Notes: generated from the letters alone by a model not told the origin. A stretch of DNA of 64,000 nucleotides from Puccinia triticina (GCF_026914185.1 NC_070573.1:3837501-3901500), one strand, 5' to 3'; counted from the stretch's first letter, positions 12,419 through 24,895 are shown. Numbers and translations are program-made.

Positions 12419-13106
12419 TTATTGTGGATGTTTGGCGGGGAGGAAGGTGAGCCTGTTGTCGGCGAGGGCGTGAACATAAACGTGATCTGCTAGCCCTGTC
12501 ATGATGACCATCGTCGTGGAACCTCCTTTTACCAGGGAGACCGTCAGGCCGGGGACTGTCGATGAAGTGTTTGGTGTAGGTTTTCTGAGAGGTCGTCTGA
12601 GAGGTCGTGATGCTGAAGACGTTGAGGCATTAGCGAGCTCATCAAGACCTCGAACCGGACATCCGCCACACTCTGCACGCCCTTCTCCTCCGACCCCTCT
12701 TCCTCGTCATCCGAATTGTTTGCCCTTTCCTTCTGACTGTTCGGGATCACAGGCGGATTGAAGTGCCAATCCATAAACAAAGTCTTGTTGATATACGCAT
12801 AGTGGCTTGGTGGTCAGATATCAGTCCATGATGTTCAATGCGACCTGGATAGTTCATATATGATGATGTACCTTGTAGGATTTTCCCGATCTCGACTTCA
12901 ACGTGGATTGCTGAATTGGAGATTGGGATGATAGCCCGGGCCAAGAAATGGACGGTTGAGAGCAAGATAGCCAGCGGCCTCAAGTCAGGAATGTAGCAGC
13001 AGAATACCTGGAGAGAACGTCAGATTAAAGTGTGCGTTTTGAGCACCAGCGGGGACTAAACTTGCAAGTGGAGCTGTTCCTCCTGGGTGCCAGCGCCATT
13101 GCTCAT
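12419..13106 (-). pseudogene. Unrecognised spliced gene, reads across one stop
   Basis: From an ATG at 13104-13106 (MSNGAGTQEEQLHLQ), clean GT-AG introns at 13008-13061 and 12784-12871 join exons reading VFCCYIPDLRPLAILLSTVH, then ARAIIPISNSAIHVEVEIG, then DFVYGLALQSACDPEQ. The frame then meets a TGA after GKGKQFG. It stays open beyond it to LTVSLVKGGSTTMVIMTG and a natural-looking stop at 12419-12421. Between these points another frame holds a protein-like acidic stretch (NSDDEEEGSEEKG). The likeliest history is one coding sequence with two compensating shifts. I cannot name the family. It is adjacent to, and opposite in strand to, the ATR relic. Confidence 0.5.
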
Positions 13107-14007
13107 GGCTCCGTTTTGGTGCTTGTGTCCTGATTGAGACGGGCCACTCCAAACTGGATGAAGTTATCCAATTTCAAACCACCACTTCCCGTGAACCTCT
13201 GCATACATCCACCTCCCCAACTATGTACAAGGAAACTACACCATCATCCGCATTCCATCCGGACACTCAACCCAATGGGCTCTCTTATTGGGAACATGCA
13301 TTCAAGATCAGGGGGCTCTTGAACCCACGTGGAGGGTAAGATTACATCGAGTTATCTAAGCCCCAATGTTATGTTTTCTGCATGGATGCTGATTGGTGCA
13401 CAACTGTATCTAAAACTACAGGCAACAAAATGTGGAAACAGATGTCATTCTTAAAGATTTTGTCTTTTGAAACTCAATTTGTGTGGTGAGTCTTCTTCTT
13501 TACCCGCACCGGGGCAAAAATATTATGCCTTCCCATAGATACATCTTTCACGTCATAGCACAGTTTGCAAGGAGTTACATACATGTGACGTTGTCAGAGT
13601 GCACGTGTAGCCCAAGTTATACCGGAAAGTATGTCCAGACAGCTTATTGCTTCCACACTTATCTATTTATCTTTGCTTGCATTATGCGCCCCACAACACC
13701 AACACGGCACCAAGAAACGGAAAGAGTTGTGAAGCGTGCAATGGTAGAGAATAATTTCAATTTCACTTTCACTTGACTCTTCATAGATTATTTATGGGTA
13801 TGTTGGAAATAAGATGCAGACAAAAATCAGAAAAAATAAAATAAAATGATATAAACAGAGAGCGCGCAAGTTGGATTTTGACCATGATAGCAGAGAAAGT
13901 GAGTGAGTGAGTGAGATACAAAATAAAGCAGGCATGCAACCAACATGCTTGACATAAGGGATTCTCATGTGTAATGGGGATAAATTGAAAAGGAAATTGA
14001 AACAGTA
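13107..14007. other. Intergenic, no recognised gene
   Basis: Only short, unbiased open frames are present. A GTGA tetranucleotide run (GTGAGTGAGTGAGTGAGA) lies near 13900. Confidence 0.4.
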
Positions 14008-17000
14008 TCAACTAGTTACATGATACTTTGAAAGTCCCATCAGTATCAAAACTGGCTGATTGATTCCAAATGTTTCTGCCGGGGCTTCAAAGCAAGCCAA
14101 GTGGCCAAGGATCCTGTCAGGCTTGAGAAGGTCGATTCTAATTCCAGAATGCGGTCCATTTGAGTCAGATTTTGGTGGAGAATAAACAACTTCTGTTTTG
14201 ATGTGAGGCCACCCAGAGTAGGGGTTATTTGTACTATCAGATTTGTTAAGCTTTTCGAATCGTTCGACTTCAACCCACATTTCCGTGATAGGTTGATTAT
14301 GCGCCCCAAGACAATATCTCATTGTAAAAATGTTAGATATACTACCATAGCATTTTTCTTTCGTATTCTGATCATCAATAACAGTGTATTCAATGGTACT
14401 GTTCCCTACATGTTGATTATTCAGACTGTAAGTGGCGTTACGGTGCTTGAAAAGTTTCAGGGGATATCCCCAACCCGGTGCAACATCTGATCGAAAGATT
14501 ACCCTCTTGAGATTTCTTGAAATTTGGGTTACAAGCCGTGTAATTGTTCCTTCGCTAAGTTTGACAAGTTTTTCTCCACACCATGGGACTTCAAATTTTT
14601 CTGCATCACCAAGGATTGTTGAGCCGGTCTTTTGATTGGAATGCAAATGATGTAGCATTGATTCTTTGAGGGATGGGGGGAGTTTTTCACATAAGATAGG
14701 AAGACTAGCTTTCAGGTTAGCGGCCGTAACATACTTTCTGATGAGAGTCAAATCCAAAACACCTGTAAAAATGATCATATTTGTAAGGCTTGATACAACT
14801 GTTGAATGGAAATTGAAAGATTTACTGACGCATTTGGTTGTTTGTTGGTATATTCCTAAGATCTCCATTGAGTCTCTCAAACACCCAGCCAGTCCAAGTG
14901 GAAGCTGGACCGAATCGAGCCATGCATTCGGGTATGTGGAGCATGAGATGATGATTTGGTACCGGTGCAAATTGGGGAAAGATTTCTTTTGTGCTTTGTC
15001 TGTATTTCTGCAAGTACTCCCTTAGGATACCTATGTCAGATTTTCGGATTTCCGACTGTTGAACAATTGTTGCAGCACTGACAAGTTGAAAGAAGTTGTG
15101 CAGCATCTCCAAGGTAAGATCTGTTTGAGTTTTATATATAATACCCATAACCGGAACAAGTATGATTGTGAAGAGTACAATCCACTCATCAGCTTTGAGT
15201 TTCCCCCCAGAAACTTCACCGATCGTGATTGGTACGCGATTGACCCACGAAGGTAGGTGAATGGTTTGAATGACAGAGCGGAGTAGTTTCATATTTTCCA
15301 GGTCATTGAATATCAGATTTGGATCAATCAGGTTTGGATCTTCTTGACAATCTTCAAACTCTGAAGCACAATCATCCAAGTCAGAGTCACTACTAGAATC
15401 GATTCCTTCTGGGCAGTAGTCTAGATCAGACTCTAGATCACTCCCTTCTGAGCCCTCTGAGTTTCGAAACAAGAAGCAATATAGTTGAAGGGTCTCGTTA
15501 GTCCACTGTTGTAGTATTTTTTCTGGGGGCTGTTGTAATACGGCTTGCTGCTGCTCTGGTTGATCTTTAGAGAAATTTAGACGTAAATCATCAGGAGTTT
15601 GCTTGAATCCAAAGAGGCGTTGCCCGTGATAATTCAAAACACCAAGAAAAATATTGTGCATTGGCTCAACTGCTGTATGACTGACAAGCAGAAGATATGG
15701 TAGCTTCAGCAAAGCTGTATAGCGAACTCCCCACTCAGAAAAAATCTCTTGCTGTTAGACTTTGGTTTTGGCTGATTTCCACTGCAGGGCTGCTTCCCGT
15801 AATTCTTGATTCCCCCGAGGAACCATAGCTGTTGAGTCAAATAAGCAAAGATCATCGTGGTGAATCTTGCAGAATGAGCAAAGATTTTTCTTGGACGAGT
15901 GTCCAGCTAGACCCATGACCTTTCTCACTGCAGGAAGGTCACAAATCACTTGCAAAAGCATAGCTCGGATGGTTCGTCCAGTTTTCGGACAACGTGAGGT
16001 GCTGGAAAATTTGACACCATTCCAGAGATCCATAAAGTCGCTAACTAGAGGTTCTAGAATATTGCCGATTTGGTAGACCGTTGGCTCCTTGGGACCTGGT
16101 GTTATAGCCGCAAGGTAGATGTTTTTGGGACAATAGCGGTGTGAAAGTGGAAGGTTAAGGCAAACAAGAACCAGGGCACCAAGTGAGGCCATTTTTCCTG
16201 CCAATTTGTTTCCCCATGGGTTAAACCAATCAATACCCAAGGAGAATGCCAGATGACCTGTTTTCGAGGTGAAAGGTGTTCCGTCTAGATCTTTTTGCTT
16301 GGTCCACATTGGGGAATCCCAAACATCTTGCAGAAGTCCACTTTCTGGTTTCGGTTGATTAATTGAAGTATCAAGAAGATCCTCAATTTCAGGTCTGTGT
16401 AAGAAACGCCCGAGCCATTCCAGCATAGAATACGTTGTGTAAAATCGACAAGGCTTCATTGCTGGTATCTTCTGATTAGGTGGACTGAAGAATAAGGGTT
16501 CTGAACAAATTTTACTTCGACGGGTAGCTCGGTAAGTGCATGTTTGTATTTCTGTCTTGAGAGGGTAGATCGAATAGCACTTCATGCAGCAGATACTTTT
16601 TGCTGTATTGGGTTCAAGCTTTAATTTTTTCAAGACCGTAGACATATTTGCAGGAAGAGACTGGGTACGTTGGCGGCCTGAACTTGATTTTATATCCAGG
16701 ATACCTTGTTGAACTTGGAGATCTAGGTCCGAAGATTCAAAACTTGCGTGCTTGAGCAAATGTTGGCAGGCCGATCGAAGCATGGAAGCCAACGTGTCCG
16801 TTGGAATACTCAGAGACAGGAGAATATTTGGGTTGAGAAAACCTGTGTGTAGAATTATTAAGACAGATGATTAAGACAGATTAGCATGCGTAAAAAATAA
16901 CTCACTGGTATCATAATGCTTCAGAATCATTTCTTCAGTATTTCCAAAAAATTGGAACGGAAATGAATCCACTTGACTGGGATCAACCAAGTCCGCCGGT

Positions 17001-17413
17001 ATGGAATTTGATTCCAAATCTGGTAAATGTACAAGCAAAATTAGTCAAGAACTTAGTTGATTGGTGAGGTTTAAAAAAGTGCCTTTCTCACCACGTGAAT
17101 TAGGTTCACAAAAGGCCAGGTCATTTATGAGGTTTTTGGAAGGCATGATTTGATCCGCTTGCATTTTCTTTGAAGGAGCTTCAGGCATGGTGCGATTAGA
17201 AGATATATGTGGATCATGAGGAGAAGCTGATGGTTGTCGTTGCAAGGATGATTTTAATTGATCAGCTGATTGGTTTGAATCATGTTTTCGGTGTTTTAGG
17301 TATAGTGTTTTTGGCCACAAGTGCCCAGGTTGTGATTTACCATTTTTATCACGATATGTTGAGGAATTCTTGCAGTCATCACAGGTGCATGGAACAAGTA
17401 TTGGTCTAGGCAT
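14008..17413 (-). pseudogene. Tnp2-type (CACTA/EnSpm-like) transposase, interrupted by one stop
   Basis: The protein starts at 17413 with MPRPILVPCTCDDCKNSSTY, a cysteine-rich N-terminus typical of these elements. Short exons then lead to a long one with a CCMKC...C putative zinc site, KPCRFYTTYSMLEWLGRFL, and the hallmark SKTGHLAFSLGIDWFNPWG (about 16230) of the Tnp2 transposase domain. Further on come AVEPMHNIFLGVLNYHG (about 15660), an acidic serine-rich linker, and HHLMLHIPECMARFGP (about 14930). The last exon ends at 14008. A single TAA at 15755-15757 follows WKSAKTKV. The same frame resumes directly with QQEIFSEWGVRYTALLKLPY, so this is a nonsense change. Terminal CACTA repeats were not found by eye. 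The coiled-coil gene at 5-8.7 kb might be an accessory gene of the same element, but nothing proves it. Confidence 0.85.
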
Positions 17414-17419
17414 GATTGT

Positions 17420-18210
17420 ATAGGTGAAGCTGAGTGAAGAGCTTGAGCGATTTTCAAGATGTACCCATTTCCGCTGTTTCAGTCCTGCCACATGGCTTTT
17501 CTACAAAAGCCGAGAGACAATACCCATGGTGCCATTGTGCCAAACCAGAATATTTTCTGACTGATCCTCCAAAAAATCTCACACGCTACATAGATCAGTT
17601 CCACAGGATTCACATCAAAATCCGACACAGTGACCAACAAGACCAAATGGTCTGTTTGGGTGTGAACCAGTGCTACTCATCCTATCAAACGCAGGAGCCT
17701 ATTGGGGATACATAGATTTTCAGGATTTCCAATCCTGTTTCAACCTTTGGAACTCAGTCTGGCAGGTTTGGCAACTGGGAAAGTTGGTGGGCGCCCCCTG
17801 GGGCGCGCAATGGCGCCGACAACAATTGCCAGACATCTGCACGGCTGCAGGCTGGAATATTATTTGACCATTTGCTCTGGAATAATACGCGGCTCCACAC
17901 ATGAAACGGATTACATATTTATGTAAAGGCAATCAAGATGTGTGGGTTGTTGAGTTACATGCATTCTCAGTAAGAGTGTAGTATCTTTTTCAACAAGGGT
18001 GGGGAGCGTGATGGAGGGGATACCGATAAGAGGAGTGGATGGTTAATCGGCCTGAATTGGCTACAAGCTGCTACAAGAGAGAGCAGCGCTGGAGCCCTTC
18101 TTTTTTCTTCAGACATCAATAGGGTCAACCGGTTCCCCAACACCGTCACTCTAAACGATAGACTGTGTTTTCGCAGGTTTTGCCTTCAATAAAAAATCAG
18201 ATATTGTGAA
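17420..18210. other. Upstream of the transposase, no recognised gene
   Basis: This should hold the 5' flank of the Tnp2 gene. I see no clear terminal repeat. A short GC-rich patch with GGTGGGCGCCCCCTGGGG lies near 17787. Confidence 0.35.
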
Positions 18211-18423
18211 ACAATAATGGTACATAGTGTTTCAGCACCCGAAACAGCAAGCGGTGAATCGCTGGTTACAGCCTTCCATGCTTCTCAGCGGGTGCTCCCT
18301 GTCTGCCCGTCGGCTTCATCAATAGATCGTTTTCGCGGATCTGACGTCTTAAGAGCCTCATCAACCAACATCAGATTGAAGAGGACCAGGACTGACGTTG
18401 TGGAAGAGGTCCCGGACTGTGGT

Positions 18424-18634
18424 TGTTGTGTCATGATTGTGACGGCGGGAGGTTTTGGCGGGGACAGAGAAGATGACTTTGCCTTCCTGTGTGGACACGT
18501 GATACGATCGAATACTGGATTAGCGTGTTGTGTCATGATTGTGCAGGCGGGAGGTTTTGGCGGGGACAGAGAAGATGACTTTACCTTCCTGTGTGGACAC
18601 ATGATACGATCGAATACTGGATTGGAGGGACTGT
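18424..18634. repeat. Tandem duplication, period 102 bp (34 codons)
   Basis: TCATGATTGTG is followed by GCGGGAGGTTTTGGCGGG and CGATCGAATACTGGATT. The set occurs from 18431 and again from 18533 with a few substitutions. Because 102 is divisible by 3, both strands keep long open frames across it. No function can be assigned. Confidence 0.85.
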
Positions 18635-18699
18635 GTGGATACGGGTTGTCGCTGTGGTAAGCCAATCCTGATCTACCCAGAAAACCAGCAACCATCAAT

Positions 18700-19640
18700 C
18701 ACAATGCTGTCACACCTCAAGAATAAATCCCATACCTCTGGCCCCCTTGTCAGCAAAGCCCAAGCCCCTCAACATCCCCACTCAATGGACATACCCTGGA
18801 TAATAGTATTCCCTCTTCCCACACTCTCCCTCTCTTGGATAAACCCTCTTCCTAGTCTCAAACATCTACCAGATCACATTTTACCCCCTTCTTCTAGTGT
18901 TTCCTTAGAACCATGTGCTCAAAGATGTATAAGCAACCTTGAAACCCTTCACCCTCCAAACCCAACATGATACACATTATACTAGAAATAGCCCCAAACC
19001 CCACCTAGATTATTTCTCCCTGAAACACTTCCTGAAACGCTTCCTGAAACACCTAACTACTCCTATCTTCAATCCCTAGATGACTTCTTCCTGAAACACT
19101 TCCTGAAACGCCTAACTACTCCTATCTTAGATCATAGAATATTCTACCCCTGTTATGTCTCACATATCCCCTCCTCTAACTAGGAAGATTGAACCAAAGC
19201 CCCCAGAAGATGGCATCATCCCCACCCACTATTACACCATCATGTGACTCCTTGACCCACTACTCTGACCACATGGCTGTTTCATCCTATAGAAGTAGAA
19301 TGTTCTATGCTTCCCTTCAGGTTATCCTTGTTTCCTCATGGCTGCTCTTTCTTGTGTATATAAACTGGGTTGTTTTCCTCTTCATTTGTTCCCCATCAGA
19401 TCCTGTCAAAGTAATTCAGATCACTGGTCACCATTCACTAGCCTAGCTTATGCCATTAAATCAGAGTGGACAAGCTTGATAAGTCTATGCCAAATATATC
19501 AGGTTGGACAGACTTTACATTACCTTTAACTTGCTATTAGATTAGTAGAAAGTAAACCCTTAGAAAAACCTCAAGAATCCTCTATAGCCACACCTTTCCA
19601 TAAGAGTCCACACTCTTATATTCTTTTTCTTGTTCCCAGA
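18700..19640. other. Intergenic with CCTGAAACRCTTCCTGAAAC repeats
   Basis: A C- and T-rich stretch without recognised genes. Several copies of CTTCCTGAAAC(A/G)C lie at 19018-19110, with AACTACTCCTATCTT in two copies. Confidence 0.5.
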
Positions 19641-19649
19641 GAGGCAGCC

Positions 19650-21000
19650 CATTAAAGCACCATTCCCTCTCCAGCTCTATTCATCCCAAGAGTAGTTCCA
19701 CATCGCGTATTGGCAGCGCGCAGGAGAGAGGGTGAGGACTGAACTCTGAACAGGGTTTGATGGGTATAGCTTGCATCTGCGTGTCGAGAGCAGATGTCAA
19801 GCAGTGAAAGATGGGCCAGCGAGTCCAGGACCTGATGTTGAGGGACCAAAGGATACGTGGAGATCTGCGTTCCAGACGATTGCGTCGTGCTTCGAGACTG
19901 GACCAACACATCTAAATGTCCAACCCGGAGAAAGAGATATATATATATATATTTAGAAAGAGTTCCAGTGATTCGTTGGTTGGGCATGAAAGAAGGAGCA
20001 CTGACTGGAATCGAATCTGCCGAGCAAGTTGACCAAGCGAATATTGAGGCCCACGCCATTATTGTCAACGCAGATGGCGGGATCGATTGAGCCCGAGCTG
20101 ATGGAGATCTCGAGCAAGGCTTTGAGCGCATGGGTGAATGAGGGGAGGTAGACGCCCGAGCGGAGCAAGCCGACAGAGTGCGCGCCGGAGCTGGCAGTGA
20201 CTGGGGCTGGGGCGGCAACGGCAACAGCGGTTTCTTTGTTTGCTGGTGAGGGAGGCTTGGCTTCAACTTTGTCTTTGTATTGGTAGTAAATCTCTTTTAT
20301 GTTCTTCGAAATTCAGAGGATTTCTTGAGAGATGTTGTGAGCCGTATCCTGCTTGTCGGACTTGAGTTTTGACATGCGAGAGGCCATGCGGGACTTACGA
20401 TGCAAATGTTTAAGCAAGAAGCTCAACGATAATGACATAACCAATTTTGCTTTGATTTTCGGGCATTCATGGTGACTTTGTATTCCCGGTTATCTTCAGA
20501 CATAAAGGTTGTGTGAAAGTCATCGAACCGGCCGCGGTAAAAGAACGAGGAGATGACGTCCATCAAAGCTTGGTAGGGCAGCAAGCTGGTGTATGTTGAG
20601 GGAGAGAGGCAAGATGTATCCGGGTGCTGAGGTCAATTCTGTGAAGGATGCAGGAACCGATGTTCATAAGCGGACATTGACTCTCAGATAATGTATAGCT
20701 TACCTGCTTCATATTAAGTATACCCTGGGTCAAGAGGTGCGGCTACAGAAGACAATAAAGGTTATTATTCAGAAGATGTATCCGGAATGAGGGAGGGAAA
20801 AAACCAACTGACCGATGAAAGAGTTCCGGGCCAACATAAGGAAGGTGGCGACAAACTCAAGTGAGTTGGTGAGGCTGAGACTGACGGTAGTTTGGCGCGG
20901 CCAAAAGCTCCAAGCTGTGTGGCAAGACTGGCCGTATACCTTGATCCGATCTTGAGGAGATATTCCAAGAGCGGAGGAATCCATTCTAAGGATACCCATG
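19650..21000 (-). pseudogene. Scattered exons of an unrecognised gene, probably decayed
   Basis: Minus-strand segments look like protein but lie in different frames. They are SPQDRIKVYGQSCHTAWSFW (about 20940), SSFFYRGRFDDFHTTFMSED (about 20540), HRKSRMASRMSKLKSDKQD (about 20390), and SGVYLPSFTHALKALLEIS followed by SIDPAICVDNNGVGLNIRLV (about 20150-20050). Their order fits one gene with introns, but stops and frame changes occur between them. The family is not recognised. An AT dinucleotide run lies near 19940. Confidence 0.35.
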
Positions 21001-21389
21001 CCAAAGAATGGATTCTTTCAGTTCGGAAGTGGACAGGGGTTATTTCTGGGTGGCTTTAGTCTCAATTCCCAAATGTAACAAAAACTACAATTAAAACAAA
21101 ACCCAACAATATTTTTGTGCAGAATTCCACTTCTGCGTGAACACCAAAAAATTCCAGCCAATAATGATTGATCAGACTACAAATGTTAATGCCAACTCTG
21201 AAGTTCAAGTGGCTGTTCATTGTGCAAACGGGTTGAAAGAGAAAAAATCGCAGGGGAGGCTGATTGATGAAAAATCCTTGGCAAACACAATTAGCAAAAA
21301 TGTAGATGGGAATGAGCCACAACGCCGGCGCAATAATTTTCCTTCCTATTTGAGATCAAAAATGGGTATTTATTAGTATAAAATCTATG

Positions 21390-21969
21390 TCACAATAGTA
21401 TATCCAAATCATATTCACCCCAGGATCTCAAAGAGGTTCCTCTTACCGTGCTTGTAGATGGTCCTCCATCCCTTTCATCTCTATTTTTCTTTTCGCCACT
21501 AAAATCTCTCGAGATTTTCTTCTTTGAAACCTTTCTTTTCAAAATTTTGGGCGGTGATTGCAATCTCTGATTATTTCTCATTGAACGGCGAACAGGTTGC
21601 GATTCTTGAGTTAGTTTTTTGCTTGGCAAGTGGCCATTATTCCTTCCAGAAGTTGTGGACAGTTGCTGATCCGGGAGGGTCTGCTTTTCAATTGGTTGGA
21701 ATTTAAAGGAATTCAAAGAAACACCTTTTGAAAGAAATGTAGCAATTCAAACTTTTATTCTTCAGAAAATCAGTTTGAAAAAATTCGGAGTTCAACTTAC
21801 TATCCATGTTGTAAACTGGACATCGAGAATTACAAAATGGATGTAAATTTCTGCTTGAAGTGTGTTTTCGTACTGCATGATTGTTTAATCCTCTACAATT
21901 GCCGCACCGCTTTTTAGAAGGCTGGAACTGTCCTTGGCACTGGGCAAGATGAGGACATTGGTAGTACAT
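21390..21969 (-). CDS. Small two-exon cysteine-rich protein
   Basis: The start is MYYQCPHLAQCQGQF at 21969. Exon 1 has a C/H-rich pattern (CPHLAQC, CGNCRGLNNHAVRKH, PFCNSRCPVYN) that could bind zinc. A donor GTAAGT follows ...NMDS and an acceptor CAAAAG lies near 21722. Splicing there joins in frame to VSLNSFKFQPIEKQT and on to a basic, serine-rich tail (LKRKVSKKKISRDFSG) ending at 21390. This predicts about 165 residues. The C..C..H arrangement recalls the N-terminus of the Tnp2 transposase at 17.4 kb, so a transposon accessory or derived gene is possible. No known function. Confidence 0.45.
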
Positions 21970-22480
21970 GCTGAAAGGAATGCTTGAGCTGAGATGGTGA
22001 GGTGCTGATGAGAGGTTTCAACGATTCAATAATCTCAAGAGTCAAGTATACTAGGAACCTCCCTTGGGCGGGTATAAAGCCAACCCAAGAAGGTTGAGAC
22101 GGCCTTCCCAGGGATGCATTTTGAAATGCTTAAACTTGAACTTTTCTTGACAGATGTCATATTTACAGTTTGTATCATTTGAATTGGAGTGCGAAAACAT
22201 CAACCTGTTGGTTGTCTTCTGCGGCAACCCAACCCTCCGGATTCTTTACACCGCCGTCAGGCTGTTGGGGTTTCCAGCCACCCTGTCAGGTGACCGCGAA
22301 AGCTGCTGAATGTCTGACTGGCAGCAGGGGCAGGCTGTCATCAGCCAGACCCTTGTGAGAAAGCTCTTTTGATGCCTGAGTGTCAACAACAAAGAAGGAA
22401 CCTCAAGAAAAAAAAACTGAATTTCTTTTTATGTTTGTTGTTATGTGGTAAATATCTCTAAAATCTAAATTTGCATAATT
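21970..22480. other. No recognised gene
   Basis: The upstream flank of the small cysteine-rich gene. Nothing further was identified. Confidence 0.35.
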
Positions 22481-22639
22481 TCTGTTTACCGGGAGCGTAG
22501 CCGGCGGTGGGCGTGGTCCGTTGAGCGGCGGCCACCAACCCTCCCCCGTACAAAGCACAGAGGTAAAGAGCCGCACGGCGCCCTGGTAGATGTAGAAAGG
22601 GAGTAGCCAAGGTTGCGGCGCAGCGGGCTCAACCACAGA

Positions 22640-23312
22640 GGCTGGACTGGCCGCAAAATGAAACTGTGACAATGATGATAATGTGTCCACACGCAGGAAT
22701 AATAGCGGCGCTGGCCCAGCTCTGGAAAGCAAAACAATAAAATATAAGGTGCAATATGATTACATTGAGTGGATCGGAGATCACAGATGGATTGATTATA
22801 TACACTTCCATTGGTGGTTTCCTTCAAAGAAATTCTGGAAGGGCGAAAAAAAAGGAGAATATATATGTGAGCAGATTCAAAATTGTCAAAAACATTGAAG
22901 AAAACAGCTTGAGCAGAAACATTCTTACACCGCACATCCCGAATTCCAAGTGCTGCATGATAAAAATCACTCATCTCTTTCTTGATTTGAACTTGATGCT
23001 TGAACCAAATTTTTGCGCAGCAGTACAAAAGTGTGGAAGCCAAAATTCCAATTGGAAGGACTTTCAATGAAGCATCACAAAAGTTATCTAAAGGTTGAAG
23101 ATATAAAACTCCCAAAACATGCTGCTTGCTGAAAAGACAAAATACTTTTGCAATTCTGGAAGAAGTGAGAGCTGTTGTTGCGCTTTTTCTTTCACTATGT
23201 TGATTGAGTTATGGGTGACTTGTATAAAAATCTGGTTAGAAAATAAGTATGCCAAGCCAATTGCCAAAAATTTGAATCTCCTGCTCCAAATGGTTCCAAA
23301 AATATCTTTCAT
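22640..23312 (-). pseudogene. Putative two-helix membrane protein gene, frameshifted
   Basis: A start at 23312 gives MKDIFGTIWSRRFKFLAIGL, with a hydrophobic segment (FKFLAIGLAYLFSNQIFI), then QQQLSLLPELQKYFVF. The continuation SKQHVLGVLYLQPLDNFCD lies one base out of frame near 23120. It leads to a second hydrophobic segment (VLPIGILASTLLYCCAKIWF) and a possible splice donor after GIRDVR. The downstream part is not convincing coding sequence. I do not recognise the family. Confidence 0.35.
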
Positions 23313-23319
23313 GTCTACT

Positions 23320-24228
23320 GCTTAGGTTTGTGTATTTGGGGGGAAGAGGAAATAGCATCGAGCAAGGAATCAAACTTTTGAATGAAATTTACATATGCAG
23401 GCTGCTTCAAGTGGATGTGCATGCCAAGAAATGTTGGCATGAGGCTGTGTGTGGGGCTGCAGGCAGAACGTCACTTCTGAGGTGTCATGTTTTGAACATT
23501 TATGTACATATTGCTATTGTATGTTTTTCTGGTATGCATTAGACCACAGCCAATTTCAAGCAACTTGAGATCGGCTCAGATTGGCTCTCAAAGCGGCTGA
23601 ACCACCGCAGCCGATCAATTCAGTTATGAAGTCATGGTTTGCCAGTTAAATCTGCTGGTGGGACAGGCCATGTGAGTCCGGCGGGGAAGTTGACTTCCCA
23701 CCCGCCTTCATATCGGCTTACACACCAAATTGATTTGCTGTTGCTATCCAGAGCAGCAAGTGTGTGAGAAAGCAATTGGAAGTGGCTTCTGGCAGGCCTG
23801 ACAAGTGGCTGTGGTGTATGATTTTAATCATTTATGTATCCTGTACACGCTCCAACAACAAAGGCGTACATGTTGTGGTGCAAATGGAGGGCACCTCATT
23901 GTCTGGGTGGCACAGGTGCCACCAGGCTTCGATGGACACACGCTGGGTAACTGATGCCCACAATTCAACCACACAGGCCGTCAGTCATCTGACCGGTGGT
24001 TGGGTGGGTTGACCATCAAGTCCCTCACGCTGAAGCCTCAGACGGCATCTGCATTCACATGTGAGAGCTGTGAAAACCCAGCTGTATAAGGTGAATTCCA
24101 CCGGAATCGCAGAATACAGCCTTAAATCGTCAATATTTTCTGAAAAATTCTCTTGCAACCGGAAGGGTAAAGTGATCTCGGCACGCAAAAACAACATCAA
24201 GCATTAACGATTTTACAAACCAACAAAG
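23320..24228. other. No recognised gene
   Basis: Moderately G-rich non-coding sequence upstream of the small spliced gene. Only short open frames are present. Confidence 0.35.
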
Positions 24229-24613
24229 ATGCCTCTGAACCTCAAGATTGATCTGGACCTGAGGAACCTTGGAGACAATACTGATACAAATGTTTCCATT
24301 GCAGTGAAGGCCAACGGTAAGCATTCCACACCTCTTAATCTTTCTTACAGTTATTTATAGGATTTAGTTCCAGGTGAACGAACAACTGGCTCCCCCAAAA
24401 AACCCTCCGAGACTCCAAATCTGTCTTCCAGTCAGGCAACAATCACCCCAAAGACGTTGAAGAACGAAATAGAGAATCCTTGCCAATATCCTTTCTGGGA
24501 AAACATGGTAAGAGTCCATTTTTATCCAGTTAAACAACCAAAAATTTGATTAGTACTCACCCACACTTCAAATTACCGATGTATCAGCCCAAGAAGAACG
24601 CATACCAATCTAA
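24229..24613 (+). CDS. Small three-exon gene, 93 residues predicted
   Basis: Exons at 24229-24316, 24374-24507 and 24554-24613 are joined by GT-AG introns of 57 and 46 bases in compatible phases. The predicted product starts MPLNLKIDLDLRNLGDNTDT, continues GERTTGSPKKPSETPNLSSS and NEIENPCQYPFWENM, and ends TDVSAQEERIPI with a TAA. No signal peptide, membrane segment or known domain is seen. The introns are short but usual for basidiomycetes. It is intact as modelled, and its function is unknown. It lies just left of a terminal-inverted-repeat element. Confidence 0.45.
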
Positions 24614-24895
24614 ATAGAAGGATTTTGCTTTCAAGAAACTGGTAAGTTTGCGTTTCTCAAGGCCTTGTTCTTAATAAAATTACTTACCACTCTATTTTGA
24701 CCACAGTCCAGTTCGACTGAAAGTGTTTTGGCTGGTTCAACAAACCTCAGATAAAACAACTTGGAATTTTTCTTAGCACCGCATATGTGGACAGCAAAAG
24801 GTCTTGTTATATTCTTCCCCAAACATGTGGGACTTGAACAAATACTTTTGTTGTGCATTCTGAGTGTAGATTTATTCAAATAAGCAAACCAGGAT

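Noticed and set aside
22486..22700. Extension of the putative membrane-protein gene through an arginine-rich tail
   Set aside because: This stretch looks like random translation of GC-rich DNA, and a likely splice donor precedes it.
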